Origin: Marinobacterium jannaschii DSM 6295
GTDB taxonomy: Bacteria; Pseudomonadota; Gammaproteobacteria; Pseudomonadales; Balneatricaceae
Direction of reading: 5' to 3'
Assembly: GCF_000620085.1 (NCBI RefSeq)
Contig: NZ_KK211064.1
Location: forward strand, 232,272 to 296,271
DNA: 64,000 nucleotides
The notes under the pieces are model-generated. The model was not told where the DNA came from. It made no database searches and saw nothing but the letters and a program-made list of their open reading frames with translations. This document shows positions 1 to 9,508 of this stretch, one piece after another; the stretch's first letter is position 1; every line of letters begins with the position of its first letter. The position numbers and the translations under genes were made by a program.

Positions 1-28
1 GGTTACGGAGCGTAGCGACAACCCAACA
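1..28 (+). repeat. REP-like palindrome, long-loop class (partial at window edge)
   Basis: Contains the loop block AGCGTAGCGACAA seen in the REP at 59469, followed by CCCAACA. The left arm is degenerate (GGTTACGG instead of GGTTGGGA), and any GTAG head lies outside the window. It is grouped with the other REPs by shared loop sequence only. Confidence 0.55.
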
Positions 29-64
29 TAACCTGGGTTTGCAGAGTGAATCTCGAGACCGATG

Positions 65-95
65 TGTTGGGATTCGTACCTCATCCCAACCTACG
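65..95 (-). repeat. REP palindrome (31 bp, short-loop class)
   Basis: On the minus strand it reads CGTAG, then stem GTTGGGAT, a loop containing GAGGTACGA, then ATCCCAAC and A. The same element recurs at 9509, 10134, 10505 and 11637. It overlaps the 3' end of the neighbouring transporter gene and supplies its TGA stop codon. Confidence 0.85.
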
Positions 96-1028
96 CCGGC
101 GGATACGTGGCAGCAGGTTGTTGGCCAGCAGCGCCAGGATCACCAGGCACATGCCGTAGATCTCGGTCGGGTCGATGCTGCGTCCCTGCAGGAAGGCGAT
201 GACAAAGGCCGAGACCGGGATCAGGTTCATAAACAGCAGGGAGTTGATCGCGCCCATCCGGGCTACACCGTTAGACCAGCAGGAGACCGCCAGCACCCCC
301 GCCGCGAGGATCAGGTAGCCCATCTCAAAGGCCACCGGTGCGACCCGTTCGGGTGTTGGCAGGGCGGCGACACCGACCGCTGTAGCGATCAGGTTGGCAC
401 CGACAATGGTGATCAGCCCGGCACAGCAGGAGAGCGCGGTATAGCGGCTGGAACTCCAGCCCTGCAGGCTGCCCAGGCCCATCGAGAACACCACCCAGCA
501 GCTGACACCGAGGATGATCATCAGGTCGCCCTTGACGGCATCCAGCTGCAACAGGTTGGCTGGCTCGCCCCGGGAGATCACCAGCACCACCCCGGCAATC
601 GCAATCAGGGTGCAGAGCAGGGTGCTGCCATCGGGGCGCTTGCCGTGCAGCAACCAGCTGATCAGGGCACTGATCAGCGGCATCAGCGAGGCGATTACCG
701 CGCCATGCTCGGCCGGGGCATGCTTCAGGCCATGGAACAGCAGGATGCTGAAGCCGCAGAAGCCGCAGCTGCCATAGAGCCACAGGCGTAGGAACTGGCC
801 CTCGTAGCGAAAGGCCGTGCGGCCCTCTTTCAGCCACAGCAACAGGCAGAACAGCAGGGCACCGGCACCGTAACGCAGGGTAGTCATGGCATAGGGATCG
901 AGGGATTGCAGCGCCACCTGACTGACGCCGTACATGCCACCCCAGGCGATGGCGGCAATCAGCAGGTTAGCGCTGCCGATCAGGCTGGTGTGACTGGAGG
1001 ACTGGCGGGTGGCCAGGGCGTGGGACAT
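81..1028 (-). CDS. EamA/DMT-family inner-membrane transporter
   Basis: A 315-residue, very hydrophobic protein with about ten predicted membrane segments arranged as two EamA repeats (roughly residues 18-150 and 160-305). This is the normal size for drug/metabolite transporter superfamily exporters, which often move amino acids or metabolites; the substrate is unknown. An AGAGGTG ribosome site precedes the ATG. It is divergent from the LysR gene at 1132, a usual regulator-target arrangement. Its last residues (RRLG) and stop codon come from a REP palindrome, so the original C-terminus may have been replaced by a few residues. Confidence 0.85.
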   Translation of the reverse strand: MSHALATRQSSSHTSLIGSANLLIAAIAWGGMYGVSQVALQSLDPYAMTTLRYGAGALLFCLLLWLKEGRTAFRYEGQFLRLWLYGSCGFCGFSILLFHGLKHAPAEHGAVIASLMPLISALISWLLHGKRPDGSTLLCTLIAIAGVVLVISRGEPANLLQLDAVKGDLMIILGVSCWVVFSMGLGSLQGWSSSRYTALSCCAGLITIVGANLIATAVGVAALPTPERVAPVAFEMGYLILAAGVLAVSCWSNGVARMGAINSLLFMNLIPVSAFVIAFLQGRSIDPTEIYGMCLVILALLANNLLPRIRRRRLG

Positions 1029-1131
1029 AGCACTGCACCTCTGTAGCGGGTTGGAAGTGATGCCATTCTAGGCAGCACCGCCGGGCCAGATAAGCAGAGG
1101 ACTTTGTACAACTCTTTCGGATTTTTAACAG

Positions 1132-2031
1132 ATGGCACTGAAAGCGGAATACCTCAACATACTGATCGCCATCGAGCGCTGTGGCAGCCTCTCTGCCGCG
1201 GCCGCCGAGCAGGGCATCACCGTCTCCAGCGTCAGCTACGCCGTGCGGCAACTGGAGCAGGAGCTGGGTCAGCCACTGCTCGACCGGCAAAGCTACCGGG
1301 TGCGCCTGAGCGAGGCAGGCGCGGCCGCGGTGGAGTATGGCCGTGAGATCCTGCGCCTGCATGAGAGTCTCTACGCCCGGGTACACCGGGTCGCGGAGGG
1401 CTGGGAGGCGGAGCTGCGTATCGCCTTCACCAATATGCTGCGCAGCGAAGTGCTGTATCGCTGGATCGGCGACTTCTACGCCCTCAACAGCGGCACCCGC
1501 ATCCGCATCAGCCGCGAGGTCTATACCGGCACCTGGGATGCACTCTATGACAAGCGCGCCGACCTGGTGCTGGGGGCCAGCGGCCAGCCGCCCCATGAGG
1601 TCGACGTCAACCATGTGCCGATCGGCCGCCGCCAACTGATCTTCGTGATGGCGGCCAGCCACCCCCTGGCCAGCCTGCCCGAGCCACTGCGGCCGGAACA
1701 GATTCAGGCCTACCGGCTGGTGGACTCGGGTGACAGCAGTCGCCTGCTGCAACCGGAAAGCAGCAGCCTGATGCCTCGCACCGACCAGCTGACGGTACCG
1801 GACCTGTTTGCCCAGCGCGAAGCGCTGCTATGTGGCATTGCCGCCGGTTATATGCCGCGTTACTTCGTTGCCGCCCAACTGGCCAGCGGCGAGCTGGTGG
1901 AACGTCGGGTGGAACACCGTGACTGTCATATCGACCTTTTTGCCTGCTGGCGTCGTTCCGGCAAGGGCCAGGCGCTGGACTGGTTTACCCAGCGCCTGCA
2001 ACAACCTGAATGGCGTCAGCAACTGCTCTGA
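1132..2031 (+). CDS. LysR-family transcriptional regulator
   Basis: A 299-residue LysR-type regulator. The N-terminal winged helix-turn-helix spans about residues 4-62 (includes the segment GSLSAAAAEQGITVSSVSYA), followed by a periplasmic-binding-like effector domain from about residue 90. No strong ribosome site precedes the ATG. It lies 103 bp from the divergent EamA transporter and 54 bp upstream of a HisD-family dehydrogenase on the same strand, so it probably controls one or both. The inducer cannot be read from sequence. Confidence 0.9.
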   Translation: MALKAEYLNILIAIERCGSLSAAAAEQGITVSSVSYAVRQLEQELGQPLLDRQSYRVRLSEAGAAAVEYGREILRLHESLYARVHRVAEGWEAELRIAFTNMLRSEVLYRWIGDFYALNSGTRIRISREVYTGTWDALYDKRADLVLGASGQPPHEVDVNHVPIGRRQLIFVMAASHPLASLPEPLRPEQIQAYRLVDSGDSSRLLQPESSSLMPRTDQLTVPDLFAQREALLCGIAAGYMPRYFVAAQLASGELVERRVEHRDCHIDLFACWRRSGKGQALDWFTQRLQQPEWRQQLL

Positions 2032-2085
2032 GCCGAGCCTGCTACGCCGCCCCCCGAAAACTGAATACCACTTGAGAGCAGAAAT

Positions 2086-3405
2086 ATGACCGCTAATATC
2101 AGTTTCTGGCAGCTGGATCAGCTGTCCGGCGAACAACGTGAACAGCTGCTACAGCGTACCGAGTCCGATCTCGCGCCCTACCTGCAGCAGGTTGCCCCGA
2201 TCATCGATCAGGTACGCCAGCAGGGCGACCGGGCGCTGGTGGAGTTCGCCCAGCGCTTCGATGGTGCGGCTATCAGCACTGAGCAGCTGCGGGTCTCCGA
2301 AGCCGAGTTTGAGGCCGCCGCTGCGCTGGTCGACGCCGATACCCTGGAAGCGATCCGCTACGCCGCCGACAATATCCGCCGCTACCATCAGGCGCAGAAA
2401 CCGGGCGAGATGACCATGCAGGAGATCCGCAGCGGTGCCTTTGTCGGTGAACGCTTCCTGCCGATCCCATCGGTGGCCTGCTATGTGCCCCGGGGTAAGG
2501 GTTCCTTCCCCTCTGTGGTGCTGATGAATGCGATTCCGGCGGTGGTGGCCGGGGTTGAGCGGGCGATCATTGTCACCCCGCCGGGAGCGGATGGCAGCGT
2601 CGATGCCGCGACCCTGGTGGCGGCGAAAGAGGCGGGTATCACCGAGGTGTACAAATGCGGCGGTGCCCAGGCGGTCGCGGCGGTGGCCTATGGCACTGAA
2701 ACTCTGCCTCGCTGCAGTAAGATCGTCGGTCCCGGCAGCCCCTGGATGGTGGCCGCCAAACGCCTGCTGGCAGACCGCCTCGATCCGGGTATTCCGGCCG
2801 GGCCTTCGGAATCGATCGTCTTTGCCGATGCCAGCGTCGACGGCGCACTGGCGGCGCTGGACCTGTTGATTGAAGCCGAGCACGGCCCGGATTCCTCCGC
2901 TTACCTGGTGACTACCAGTCCTGAGGTCGCAGAAGCGGCGATCCGTGCCCTGCCGGAGCACTGGGCTGAGATGAGCGAACAGCGGGTGGCGTTCTCCAGC
3001 ACCGTATTGTGCGGCCCGATGGGTGGCGTTGTACTGGCGGCCGATAACGATGCCGCCTTCGATTTTATTAACGATTATGGGCCGGAACACCTGCAGATCC
3101 TCAGCCAGGATGGCTGGCAGTACCTGGGCCGGGTGAAGAATGCCGGTGAAGTCCTGCTGGGGCCGCACTCGCCCAGCACCCTGGGCAACTTTGTCCTCGG
3201 CTGTAATGCGGTGCTGCCAACCTCCGCGGCGGCAAAAACCGTATCGCCGCTGTCGGTACATGATTTTATGAAGTTTATGTCGGTCGCCTACGTTACCGAA
3301 TCCGGCTATCCGGAGCTGGCGAAGCAGGCCCATCGTCTGGCGACCTATGAGGGATTTGATGCCCATGCCGCCGCTGTATCGGAGAAGCGTAAGCGTTATC
3401 TCTGA
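2086..3405 (+). CDS. Histidinol dehydrogenase-family NAD-dependent alcohol dehydrogenase, probably not biosynthetic HisD
   Basis: A 439-residue protein covering the whole HisD fold. The catalytic pair is present (YGPEH, E334/H335), as are the zinc ligands matching E. coli His262 and His419 (H266 and H427). Two other ligand positions differ: E263 stands where HisD has Gln259 and N368 where HisD has Asp360. There are no other his genes nearby; the neighbours are a LysR regulator and a DMT transporter. HisD paralogues in such settings include sulfopropanediol dehydrogenase (HpsN), which oxidises a diol to the acid in two NAD-dependent steps. A catabolic diol or alcohol substrate is inferred. The family assignment is firm; the substrate is not. 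Confidence 0.8.
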   Translation: MTANISFWQLDQLSGEQREQLLQRTESDLAPYLQQVAPIIDQVRQQGDRALVEFAQRFDGAAISTEQLRVSEAEFEAAAALVDADTLEAIRYAADNIRRYHQAQKPGEMTMQEIRSGAFVGERFLPIPSVACYVPRGKGSFPSVVLMNAIPAVVAGVERAIIVTPPGADGSVDAATLVAAKEAGITEVYKCGGAQAVAAVAYGTETLPRCSKIVGPGSPWMVAAKRLLADRLDPGIPAGPSESIVFADASVDGALAALDLLIEAEHGPDSSAYLVTTSPEVAEAAIRALPEHWAEMSEQRVAFSSTVLCGPMGGVVLAADNDAAFDFINDYGPEHLQILSQDGWQYLGRVKNAGEVLLGPHSPSTLGNFVLGCNAVLPTSAAAKTVSPLSVHDFMKFMSVAYVTESGYPELAKQAHRLATYEGFDAHAAAVSEKRKRYL

Positions 3406-3460
3406 GTTTTGTCTTAGGTGACGAAGTAGCTGGAAAGCGGCTATAGAAACAGCAATAAAA

Positions 3461-3495
3461 AACGCCAGCCTGGCAACAGGCTGGCGTTTCTTTTT
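3461..3495. terminator. Bidirectional rho-independent terminator
   Basis: A perfect 12-bp stem AACGCCAGCCTG / CAGGCTGGCGTT with loop GCAA, followed by TCTTTTT and preceded by AATAAAA. It lies between the convergent HisD-family gene and torF-like gene and can end both transcripts. Confidence 0.93.
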
Positions 3496-3542
3496 CCTGA
3501 ACCGGGTATCGGGCCGAAGGGGAGACCCGATGTCTGGATCGA

Positions 3543-4220
3543 TCAGAAGGTGCGCGAGACGCTGAATATCAGGGTGTTGTCATCCAGGTCGCTGGTGGTG
3601 CTGCCTTTCAGGTCATTGAACAGGTAAGCCAGAGACAGGTCCAGGCCCGCAGCGCTGCCGGAGACGCCGACAGAGTAATCGGAGTATTCGTTATCTTCGT
3701 AGGCATCGCCGAAGGTGTAACCGGCGTGTAGGTCCAGGTTAACGCCTTCCGTCACAGCGGTGGAGTAATCCAGTGCCACATAGTGGTAGTCATCGTTGCT
3801 GTTCACATAGTCCGGTGCATAGGCATACAGCGCGGTGAAGTCGTTGTAGCTGAGGCGCAGATCAACCTCGAAGAAGTCGATATCGGTACCGTCGTTATAA
3901 CCGTGATACTGGAAGTAGTAGAGCGTAGCGTCATAGCCGATGGATTCGGTCAGATCACCGTATTTGCCGACATAGTAGTCCAGTTCCAGGTTGGCGTTGT
4001 CGCTGTCACCGAAGTTGACGTTACTGCCCCAGATACCGGCATAGATACCATGATCGAAACCGGCATCCAGGCTGGCCTGCACCGCCGGATCACCGGAGGT
4101 CTGGGAGACACCGCGAAAACGGTAGTCGGTTGTGAAGGTGGCAGTACTGGAGACTTCTACTGCCTGTGCGGCGCCCGCCGCTGTCAGCAATACCAGAGGT
4201 GCTAACCAATTCAATTTCAT
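3543..4220 (-). CDS. TorF-family putative outer-membrane porin
   Basis: A 225-residue protein with a cleavable signal peptide (hydrophobic stretch ending AAQA at about residue 20). It continues as amphipathic beta strands rich in Tyr, Asp and Gly and ends in a C-terminal Phe, as expected for an outer-membrane barrel. The start (STATFTTDYRFRGVSQT) is characteristic of the TorF/Gcw_chp family of small putative porins. It is monocistronic, with a terminator 55 bp downstream. A long AT-rich upstream region carries a 46-bp element shared with three amine-catabolism promoters (135 bp upstream of the start), suggesting it is the outer-membrane entry for the same regulon. The transported compound is unknown. 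Confidence 0.85.
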   Translation of the reverse strand: MKLNWLAPLVLLTAAGAAQAVEVSSTATFTTDYRFRGVSQTSGDPAVQASLDAGFDHGIYAGIWGSNVNFGDSDNANLELDYYVGKYGDLTESIGYDATLYYFQYHGYNDGTDIDFFEVDLRLSYNDFTALYAYAPDYVNSNDDYHYVALDYSTAVTEGVNLDLHAGYTFGDAYEDNEYSDYSVGVSGSAAGLDLSLAYLFNDLKGSTTSDLDDNTLIFSVSRTF

Positions 4221-4354
4221 GCTCGGGTCCTTATTATTTTTAGATTCAGCTCCGGAAAATCAACAGTGCCCCTGTATGGACGTTATTTATTGATCTGATT
4301 TCCGGCTGTTGGGTTTTAAAAGAACAGATATGAAAGAGGATATTGATCAAGCCG

Positions 4355-4400
4355 TAAAATATTAAAAAGATATCGCCTGTATCCTAAAAATCTATCCAGA
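4355..4400 (-). promoter_or_regulatory. Conserved 46-bp upstream element, copy 1 (torF-like gene)
   Basis: Aligned without gaps to 13467, 16700 and 20105. All four begin TAAAATAT on the plus strand, share A10, C20, TG at 24-25, AT at 27-28, AA at 33-34, T37, TAT at 39-41 and C43. This copy ends CTATCCAGA, against CTATTCAGG at 16737. It starts 135 bp upstream of the torF-like start codon. It may be a promoter with an operator. Confidence 0.6.
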
Positions 4401-4853
4401 GAATTTTTGATATAAAGGTTTAACTATCTCGTAGCTGTGTTGTGCGGTGCGATTTTTGGGAATATTGGCTGGATATCATTTTGTTTTTAAGTTGTTGTTT
4501 TATTTGGAGTGATTATAGGTTTATTCGAATTGTTAACTTAGATCAGGGCTATCAGTAAATCCTATTCATGGCATTAAAAAATTCGCATCCATTAATCTTT
4601 TAATGACGTTTTTGATAGCGTATAAATTAGTTAAGTTCTGTTCTGAGGCTGTTGTTGAAATTATCCACATCAGCTTGCACCCGATAATAAAAAGGAAAAG
4701 GTGTGCCTGTGAATATATATCCTGAATCCCTCCTGTTTCCTTGTGCGCAGAAGCGCCTGTCAGTCAGATACTGCTGACGGTGTTTGCTTTGATCTCTGCG
4801 CCGACCCTGTCCGGTAAAGAGACCCTCTGTCGCTGGCGTTCCAGCGTGTTTTG

Positions 4854-4877
4854 GCGCCTGTGATCAGGCGCTTTTTT
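4854..4877 (+). terminator. Terminator-like hairpin upstream of the chemoreceptor
   Basis: GCGCCTG, loop TGAT, CAGGCGC and then a run of six T, 67 bp before the chemoreceptor start. No gene ends just upstream, so it either ends a short unannotated RNA or acts as an attenuator in the chemoreceptor leader. Confidence 0.7.
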
Positions 4878-4943
4878 ATCGCTGCGAGATAGCCGCACCG
4901 GCAGGCGCGTAGCGACAGTTTTGACCACAAAGGCCGTCCCGGA

Positions 4944-7037
4944 ATGAAATCCCGCTCTATCTCTTTGCGCATTGCCCTGATTACCGGCAGCAGCCTGTTG
5001 CTGGCTATTGTTGCCGTCGTCAGTGTCAGCCTCTGGTACGCCAGCCAAACCCAGAAACAGCTCGACAGCCAGATGGATCAACAGTTGTCTCCTTTGGTGA
5101 CTGAACTGCTGCTGGCCAAGGCCCGCAGCCAGGCGGCCGATATCGGCCAGCAGTTGGCCGCTGGGATGGGGCTGGCGCGCTACCTGGCTGATACGCTGGA
5201 AGCTGAACTGGAAATACGCGGCCCGGTGCAGATCGAACGACAGCCGCTGAGCCAGCTGATCGGCGCGCTGTTGCAGCGCCACCCTAACCTGAGTGGGGCT
5301 TTTATCGTCTGGGAGCCGGATGCGATCGATACTGCCGACCGCCAGTTCCGTAATCAGGGTGCGCACTCGAATGAAAACGGTCAATTTGCCCCCTACTGGT
5401 TTCGTGATGGCGAGGCGGTGGCTGTGGAGCCGATCAGCCAGGGAGACATCTATAACCCGACCCGGCTGGATAACGGCAGCCGCCAGACCGAGTGGTATTA
5501 CTGTCCGCTGGAAAGCGCCGCAAACTGTATCGCCGAACCCTTTAGCTGGGAGGCGAACGGCCAGCAGATGCTGGGGACCTCGTTGACCGCCGCAATCCGT
5601 TATCGCGGTAAGGTGGTGGCGGTGGCGGGTGTGGATACCGAGCTGAGCTTCCTGCAGCAACTGGCGCAGGGGCTGGATCAGAGTCTCTATCAGGGCCAAG
5701 GCCGGGTCAGGATCTTCAGCCAGCGCCAGGTGCTGGCGGCGGATTCCGATCACCTCGATCCGGTGGCCGCCCTGAGTTCGCTGCGCTTTGCCACCGCTGG
5801 TGTCAGCCTGAGCCAGCAGGCGGGCCGTTCGGCGTTCCGGGTGGTGCAGCCGATACAGATTGCGGGCATTAATGCCCAGTGGACGCTGGTGGTGGACCTG
5901 CCGGCAGAGGTCGCCCTGGCGGCTTCCGGCCAGATCCGCGACGCCGTTGCACTGCTGTTCAGCGATAGCCTGCAGGGCCAGACCCTGGCCGGATTACTGC
6001 TGGCGTTGCTGGGGCTGGCGGTGGTCACCCTCAGTGCCCGCTCTATCGGTCGCAGTGTTTCCGCCGTGGCGGGACAGGTGGTGGCATTGGCCTCGCAGGA
6101 GGGGGACCTGACCAAACGGATCGCCTTGCAGCGCAACGATGAGATCGGCAGCCTGGCCCAGGGACTGGATCAGTTTATCCACAAGACCCATGAGATCGTC
6201 AGTGACGTCGCCGCTGAGGTTGGCAAGTTGCAACAGGCCTCAGGACAGAGTGCCGAGATATCCACTGCCACCGCGACCGGAATTTTGCAGCAACGCCAGG
6301 CGCTGGATCAGGTAGCAGCGGCGGTAACCGAGATGTCGGCCAATGCCCAGGAGGTCGCGGCTAATGCCGAACAGGCGGCGAGCGCCACCGCCAATGCCCG
6401 CGCGGCGGTGGATAACAGTGCCGCCCATGTGGATGAGAACCTGGAAGTGGTGCGTTCACTGACGGAAGAGGTCGCGGAAGCGGCACGGGTGATCAATCAG
6501 CTGGAACAGCGGAGCCAGGATATCAACCAGATTGTCGAAGTGATCCGCGGTGTCTCCGAGCAGACCAACCTGCTGGCACTAAACGCCGCCATCGAAGCGG
6601 CCCGGGCCGGTGATGCCGGCCGTGGTTTTGCCGTGGTCGCCGATGAGGTCAGGACCCTGGCGGGCCAGACCCAGCAATCCACCACCGAGATCCAGCAACT
6701 GATTGAAGCCCTGCAACAATACTCCGCCGGGGCGGTGGCGGCGATGCGCCGGGGTGAAAGTACCGCCCGGCAGTGTATCGATCAGGCCGAAAGCACCGCT
6801 CAGGGGCTGAACAAAGTGGTCAGCTCGATGGGACTGGTGGACGATATGGCGACCCAGATCGCCGGCGCCGCCGGACAGCAATATGCGGTGTCGGAATCGA
6901 TCACCGAAAGCCTGACCGCGATTCGCGATGTTGCTGCCGAGCTGGTGCAGGGGGCGGAACAGTCCGATCAGCACAGTGCCGAGTTGTCCCGGCTGGCACA
7001 GCAACTGGACAGCCAGATCAGTCGCTTCCGCTACTGA
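4944..7037 (+). CDS. Methyl-accepting chemotaxis protein with periplasmic Cache sensor
   Basis: A 697-residue chemoreceptor. An N-terminal membrane helix (about residues 9-31) leads into a periplasmic dCache-type ligand domain (about 40-330). A second helix follows at about 344-366, then a HAMP linker and the cytoplasmic signalling domain. The hairpin tip conserved in all receptors is present ([19 protein letters not shown], near residue 540) and would dock CheA/CheW. There is no obvious C-terminal CheR pentapeptide. dCache domains often bind amino acids, polyamines or organic acids; the ligand here is unknown. It is transcribed alone after a long leader. Confidence 0.92.
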   Translation: MKSRSISLRIALITGSSLLLAIVAVVSVSLWYASQTQKQLDSQMDQQLSPLVTELLLAKARSQAADIGQQLAAGMGLARYLADTLEAELEIRGPVQIERQPLSQLIGALLQRHPNLSGAFIVWEPDAIDTADRQFRNQGAHSNENGQFAPYWFRDGEAVAVEPISQGDIYNPTRLDNGSRQTEWYYCPLESAANCIAEPFSWEANGQQMLGTSLTAAIRYRGKVVAVAGVDTELSFLQQLAQGLDQSLYQGQGRVRIFSQRQVLAADSDHLDPVAALSSLRFATAGVSLSQQAGRSAFRVVQPIQIAGINAQWTLVVDLPAEVALAASGQIRDAVALLFSDSLQGQTLAGLLLALLGLAVVTLSARSIGRSVSAVAGQVVALASQEGDLTKRIALQRNDEIGSLAQGLDQFIHKTHEIVSDVAAEVGKLQQASGQSAEISTATATGILQQRQALDQVAAAVTEMSANAQEVAANAEQAASATANARAAVDNSAAHVDENLEVVRSLTEEVAEAARVINQLEQRSQDINQIVEVIRGVSEQTNLLALNAAIEAARAGDAGRGFAVVADEVRTLAGQTQQSTTEIQQLIEALQQYSAGAVAAMRRGESTARQCIDQAESTAQGLNKVVSSMGLVDDMATQIAGAAGQQYAVSESITESLTAIRDVAAELVQGAEQSDQHSAELSRLAQQLDSQISRFRY

Positions 7038-7303
7038 ATTAGATATCCACAACCGGTTCGGGAGGCGCTGTCCGGAATCGGGTTGTGGGTAATTGTTAGC
7101 GTGTTTTTTATCAACAGGCAGCCGCTGGAGACAATGGCTGTGGAAAGATTTGCCGCTGAGTGTAGGCCGGGTTTCTATCCACAGCGCCTGCAGTCAGCCG
7201 GTGTCCGCCCGTGGCTAAATAGGCTAAATTAGAGCCCCTATTGCGCTGGCCCTGGAAGCGATCTTCCCTGTCAGCACCGGCATCAATCCCTTGGAGTCAG
7301 GCG

Positions 7304-9385
7304 ATGAGTAGCAGCCAGCAAAGCAAAGATAACCGTCACTACGCAGTCTGTCCCCACGACTGTCCCAGCACCTGTGCGCTGGAGGTCGAGAAGATCGATT
7401 CGCAGACCATCGGCCGGGTGCATGGCAGCAAAGACAACAGTTATACCGACGGTGTGATCTGCGCCAAAGTGGCGCGCTATGCCGAGCGGGTACACCACCC
7501 CGAGCGCCTGATGACGCCGCTGAAACGGGTCGGTGCCAAGGGCGTGGGTGTCGAAGCCTTTGAACCGATCAGCTGGGATGAGGCGCTGGACTGCATCGCC
7601 GAGCGCTTTAAGGCAATTGCAGCCGAGGATGGCAGTGAAGCGATCTGGCCCTACTTCTATGCCGGCACTATGGGCTGGGCCCATCGCGGCGCGGCCCATC
7701 GCCTGCGCCATGCCATGGGCTATTCGCGGCAGAAGGAGACTATCTGTGTCTCCATCGCCAACGCTGGCTGGCAGGCCGGGGTCGGCGCTAAGCGCGGCGT
7801 CGATGCCCGTGAGATTGTCGACAGCGAACTGATTGTGGTCTGGGGCGGCAACCCGGTGCATACCCAGATCAATGTGATGACCCATATCGCCAAGGCGGCG
7901 AAGAAGGGCGCTAAGCTGGTGGTGGTCGATCCCTATGAGACCCCGACCGCCCGTAAGGCGGATATGCACCTGATGCTGCGTCCCGGCACCGACGGTGCCC
8001 TGGCCTGTGCGGTGATGCACCAGATCCTGAAGGAGGGTCTGCAGGACCAGGCCTACCTCGAGCGCTACAGCGATTTTGATTCGGCGGTGCTTGAGCATCT
8101 GGCCGCTAAAACACCCGAATGGGCCGCCGGAATCACCGGCCTCAGCGTCGAGCAGATCATCGCCTTTGCCCGCCTCTACGCCTCTACCGGCAAGAGCTAT
8201 ATGCGCGTCGGCTACGGTATGAGCCGTTCCCGCAACGGTGCCTCCAACATGCATGCGGTTAGCTGCCTGCCGGTGCTCACCGGTGCCTGGCAGCACCAGG
8301 GCGGCGGTGCCCTCTATGGTCATGGCGAGATCTACAAGCCAATGGATGCCGCTTATCTGCACGGGCTGCAGCTCAGTGATCCCAAGGTACGGGAGCTGGA
8401 TATGTCCCGAATCGGCCCGGTGCTGACCGGCGACCCGCAGGACCTTGGTGATGGCCCCCCGGTGAAGGCTCTGTTTATCCAGAACACCAATCCGGTCATC
8501 GTCGCGCCGGAGTCCGCCAAGGTGCGTCAGGGCTTTATGCGTGACGACCTGTTTGTAGTGGTGCATGAGCAGATGATGACCGAAACCGCCGCCATGGCGG
8601 ATATCGTGTTGCCCGCCACCACCTTCCTGGAACATGACGATATCTATACCGCCAGTGGCCATACCCACCTGCAGGTCAGCAAGCAGGTGATCGAGCCGTT
8701 GGGCGAGTGTCGCAGCAACCATCAAGTAGTGTCAGAGCTGGCACGGCGCTTAGGTGTCGAACATGAACTGTTCCAGCGTTCAGCACTGGAACTGGTGGAT
8801 CAGGCCCTGGCCAATGGCGATCTGCCTTCCAGTGATGAGATCCACACCATGAAAGGCCTCGACCTGGCCCCGGACTTTGAGCAGGCCCACTGCCTCAATG
8901 GCTTCGGCCATGCCGACGGCCGTTTCCATTTCTATGCCGACTGGGCCGCCCAGGGCGATCACAGCGGCACGCTACCGACCCTGCCGGACCATGCCGAACT
9001 CACCGATGAAACCGACAGCGATCACCCCTTCCGCCTGGTGACAGCCCCGGCCCGAACCTTCCTCAACAGCAGCTTCACCGAAACCCCCGGCTCGCTGAAA
9101 AAAGAGAAGCAACCGCAGGCACTGATCAACCCGCAGCGTTGCGAAGCCTTAGGTGTCAGCGAAGGGGAGCTGGTCACCCTTGGCAATCAGCACGGAGAAA
9201 TCCGCGTCGCAGCCAAGCCGTTTACAGGCGTGCAGCCCGATGTGGTGATTGTCGAAGGGATCTGGCCTAACCACGCCTTTGTCGATGGCCTCGGTATCAA
9301 CGCCCTGGTCAGCGCCGAAGCCGCATTGCCCAACGGCGGCGCGGTATTCCACGATACTAAGGTGTGGATTGAGAAGAGCGGTTAA
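7304..9385 (+). CDS. Molybdopterin-dependent oxidoreductase (BisC/DMSO-reductase superfamily), cytoplasmic
   Basis: A 693-residue enzyme. The start at 7304 is chosen over an in-frame upstream start because GGAG lies seven bases before it and the protein then begins just ahead of the cluster motif. Cys16, Cys20, Cys24 and Cys53 form the N-terminal [4Fe-4S] binding pattern. The rest spans the molybdopterin domains and the C-terminal dinucleotide-binding domain (about residues 575-690). There is no twin-arginine signal, so it should act in the cytoplasm. No partner electron-transfer subunit or chaperone is adjacent. The family includes S- and N-oxide reductases and soluble formate-dehydrogenase-like enzymes; the substrate cannot be assigned. 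Confidence 0.85.
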   Translation: MSSSQQSKDNRHYAVCPHDCPSTCALEVEKIDSQTIGRVHGSKDNSYTDGVICAKVARYAERVHHPERLMTPLKRVGAKGVGVEAFEPISWDEALDCIAERFKAIAAEDGSEAIWPYFYAGTMGWAHRGAAHRLRHAMGYSRQKETICVSIANAGWQAGVGAKRGVDAREIVDSELIVVWGGNPVHTQINVMTHIAKAAKKGAKLVVVDPYETPTARKADMHLMLRPGTDGALACAVMHQILKEGLQDQAYLERYSDFDSAVLEHLAAKTPEWAAGITGLSVEQIIAFARLYASTGKSYMRVGYGMSRSRNGASNMHAVSCLPVLTGAWQHQGGGALYGHGEIYKPMDAAYLHGLQLSDPKVRELDMSRIGPVLTGDPQDLGDGPPVKALFIQNTNPVIVAPESAKVRQGFMRDDLFVVVHEQMMTETAAMADIVLPATTFLEHDDIYTASGHTHLQVSKQVIEPLGECRSNHQVVSELARRLGVEHELFQRSALELVDQALANGDLPSSDEIHTMKGLDLAPDFEQAHCLNGFGHADGRFHFYADWAAQGDHSGTLPTLPDHAELTDETDSDHPFRLVTAPARTFLNSSFTETPGSLKKEKQPQALINPQRCEALGVSEGELVTLGNQHGEIRVAAKPFTGVQPDVVIVEGIWPNHAFVDGLGINALVSAEAALPNGGAVFHDTKVWIEKSG

Positions 9386-9394
9386 TTAATTCAG

Positions 9395-9428
9395 CCAGCC
9401 CGGGTATTAGATCAGCTGCCTGGGCTGG
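9395..9428 (+). terminator. Hairpin after the molybdoenzyme gene
   Basis: CCAGCCCGGG pairs with CCTGGGCTGG across a 14-base loop, 10 bp after the stop codon. There is no T-run, so it is a weak or factor-assisted terminator at best. Confidence 0.4.
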
Positions 9429-9433
9429 AAATC

Positions 9434-9460
9434 GGTTGGGATAAGGCACGAACCCCAACC
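9434..9460 (+). repeat. Degenerate REP palindrome
   Basis: GGTTGGGAT, loop AAGGCACGAA, CCCCAACC. It has the same stem as the GTAG-headed REPs but lacks the GTAG head and has an altered loop. It lies 48 bp from an intact REP at 9509. Confidence 0.65.
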
Positions 9461-9508
9461 GTTCCTCAGTGCGAATAAACCAAAGCCCGCTTCAAGGGAG
9501 AAACTCGC

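Larger units (their letters stand above)
4221..4943. other. 723-bp AT-rich intergenic region between torF-like gene and chemoreceptor
   Basis: No convincing gene. The part from 4250 to 4700 is far more AT-rich than the surrounding genes and holds the shared element at 4355-4400. The last 180 bp contain several short inverted repeats and a terminator-like hairpin at 4854-4877, so an sRNA or a 5' leader for the chemoreceptor gene is possible. Confidence 0.7.

Noticed and set aside
4680-4880. Cyclic-di-GMP or glycine riboswitch in the chemoreceptor leader
   Set aside because: I could not find the conserved core sequences of either class.
7049-7089. Terminator after the chemoreceptor gene
   Set aside because: CCACAACC and GGTTGTGG can pair, but over a loop of more than 20 bases and without an adjacent T-run.
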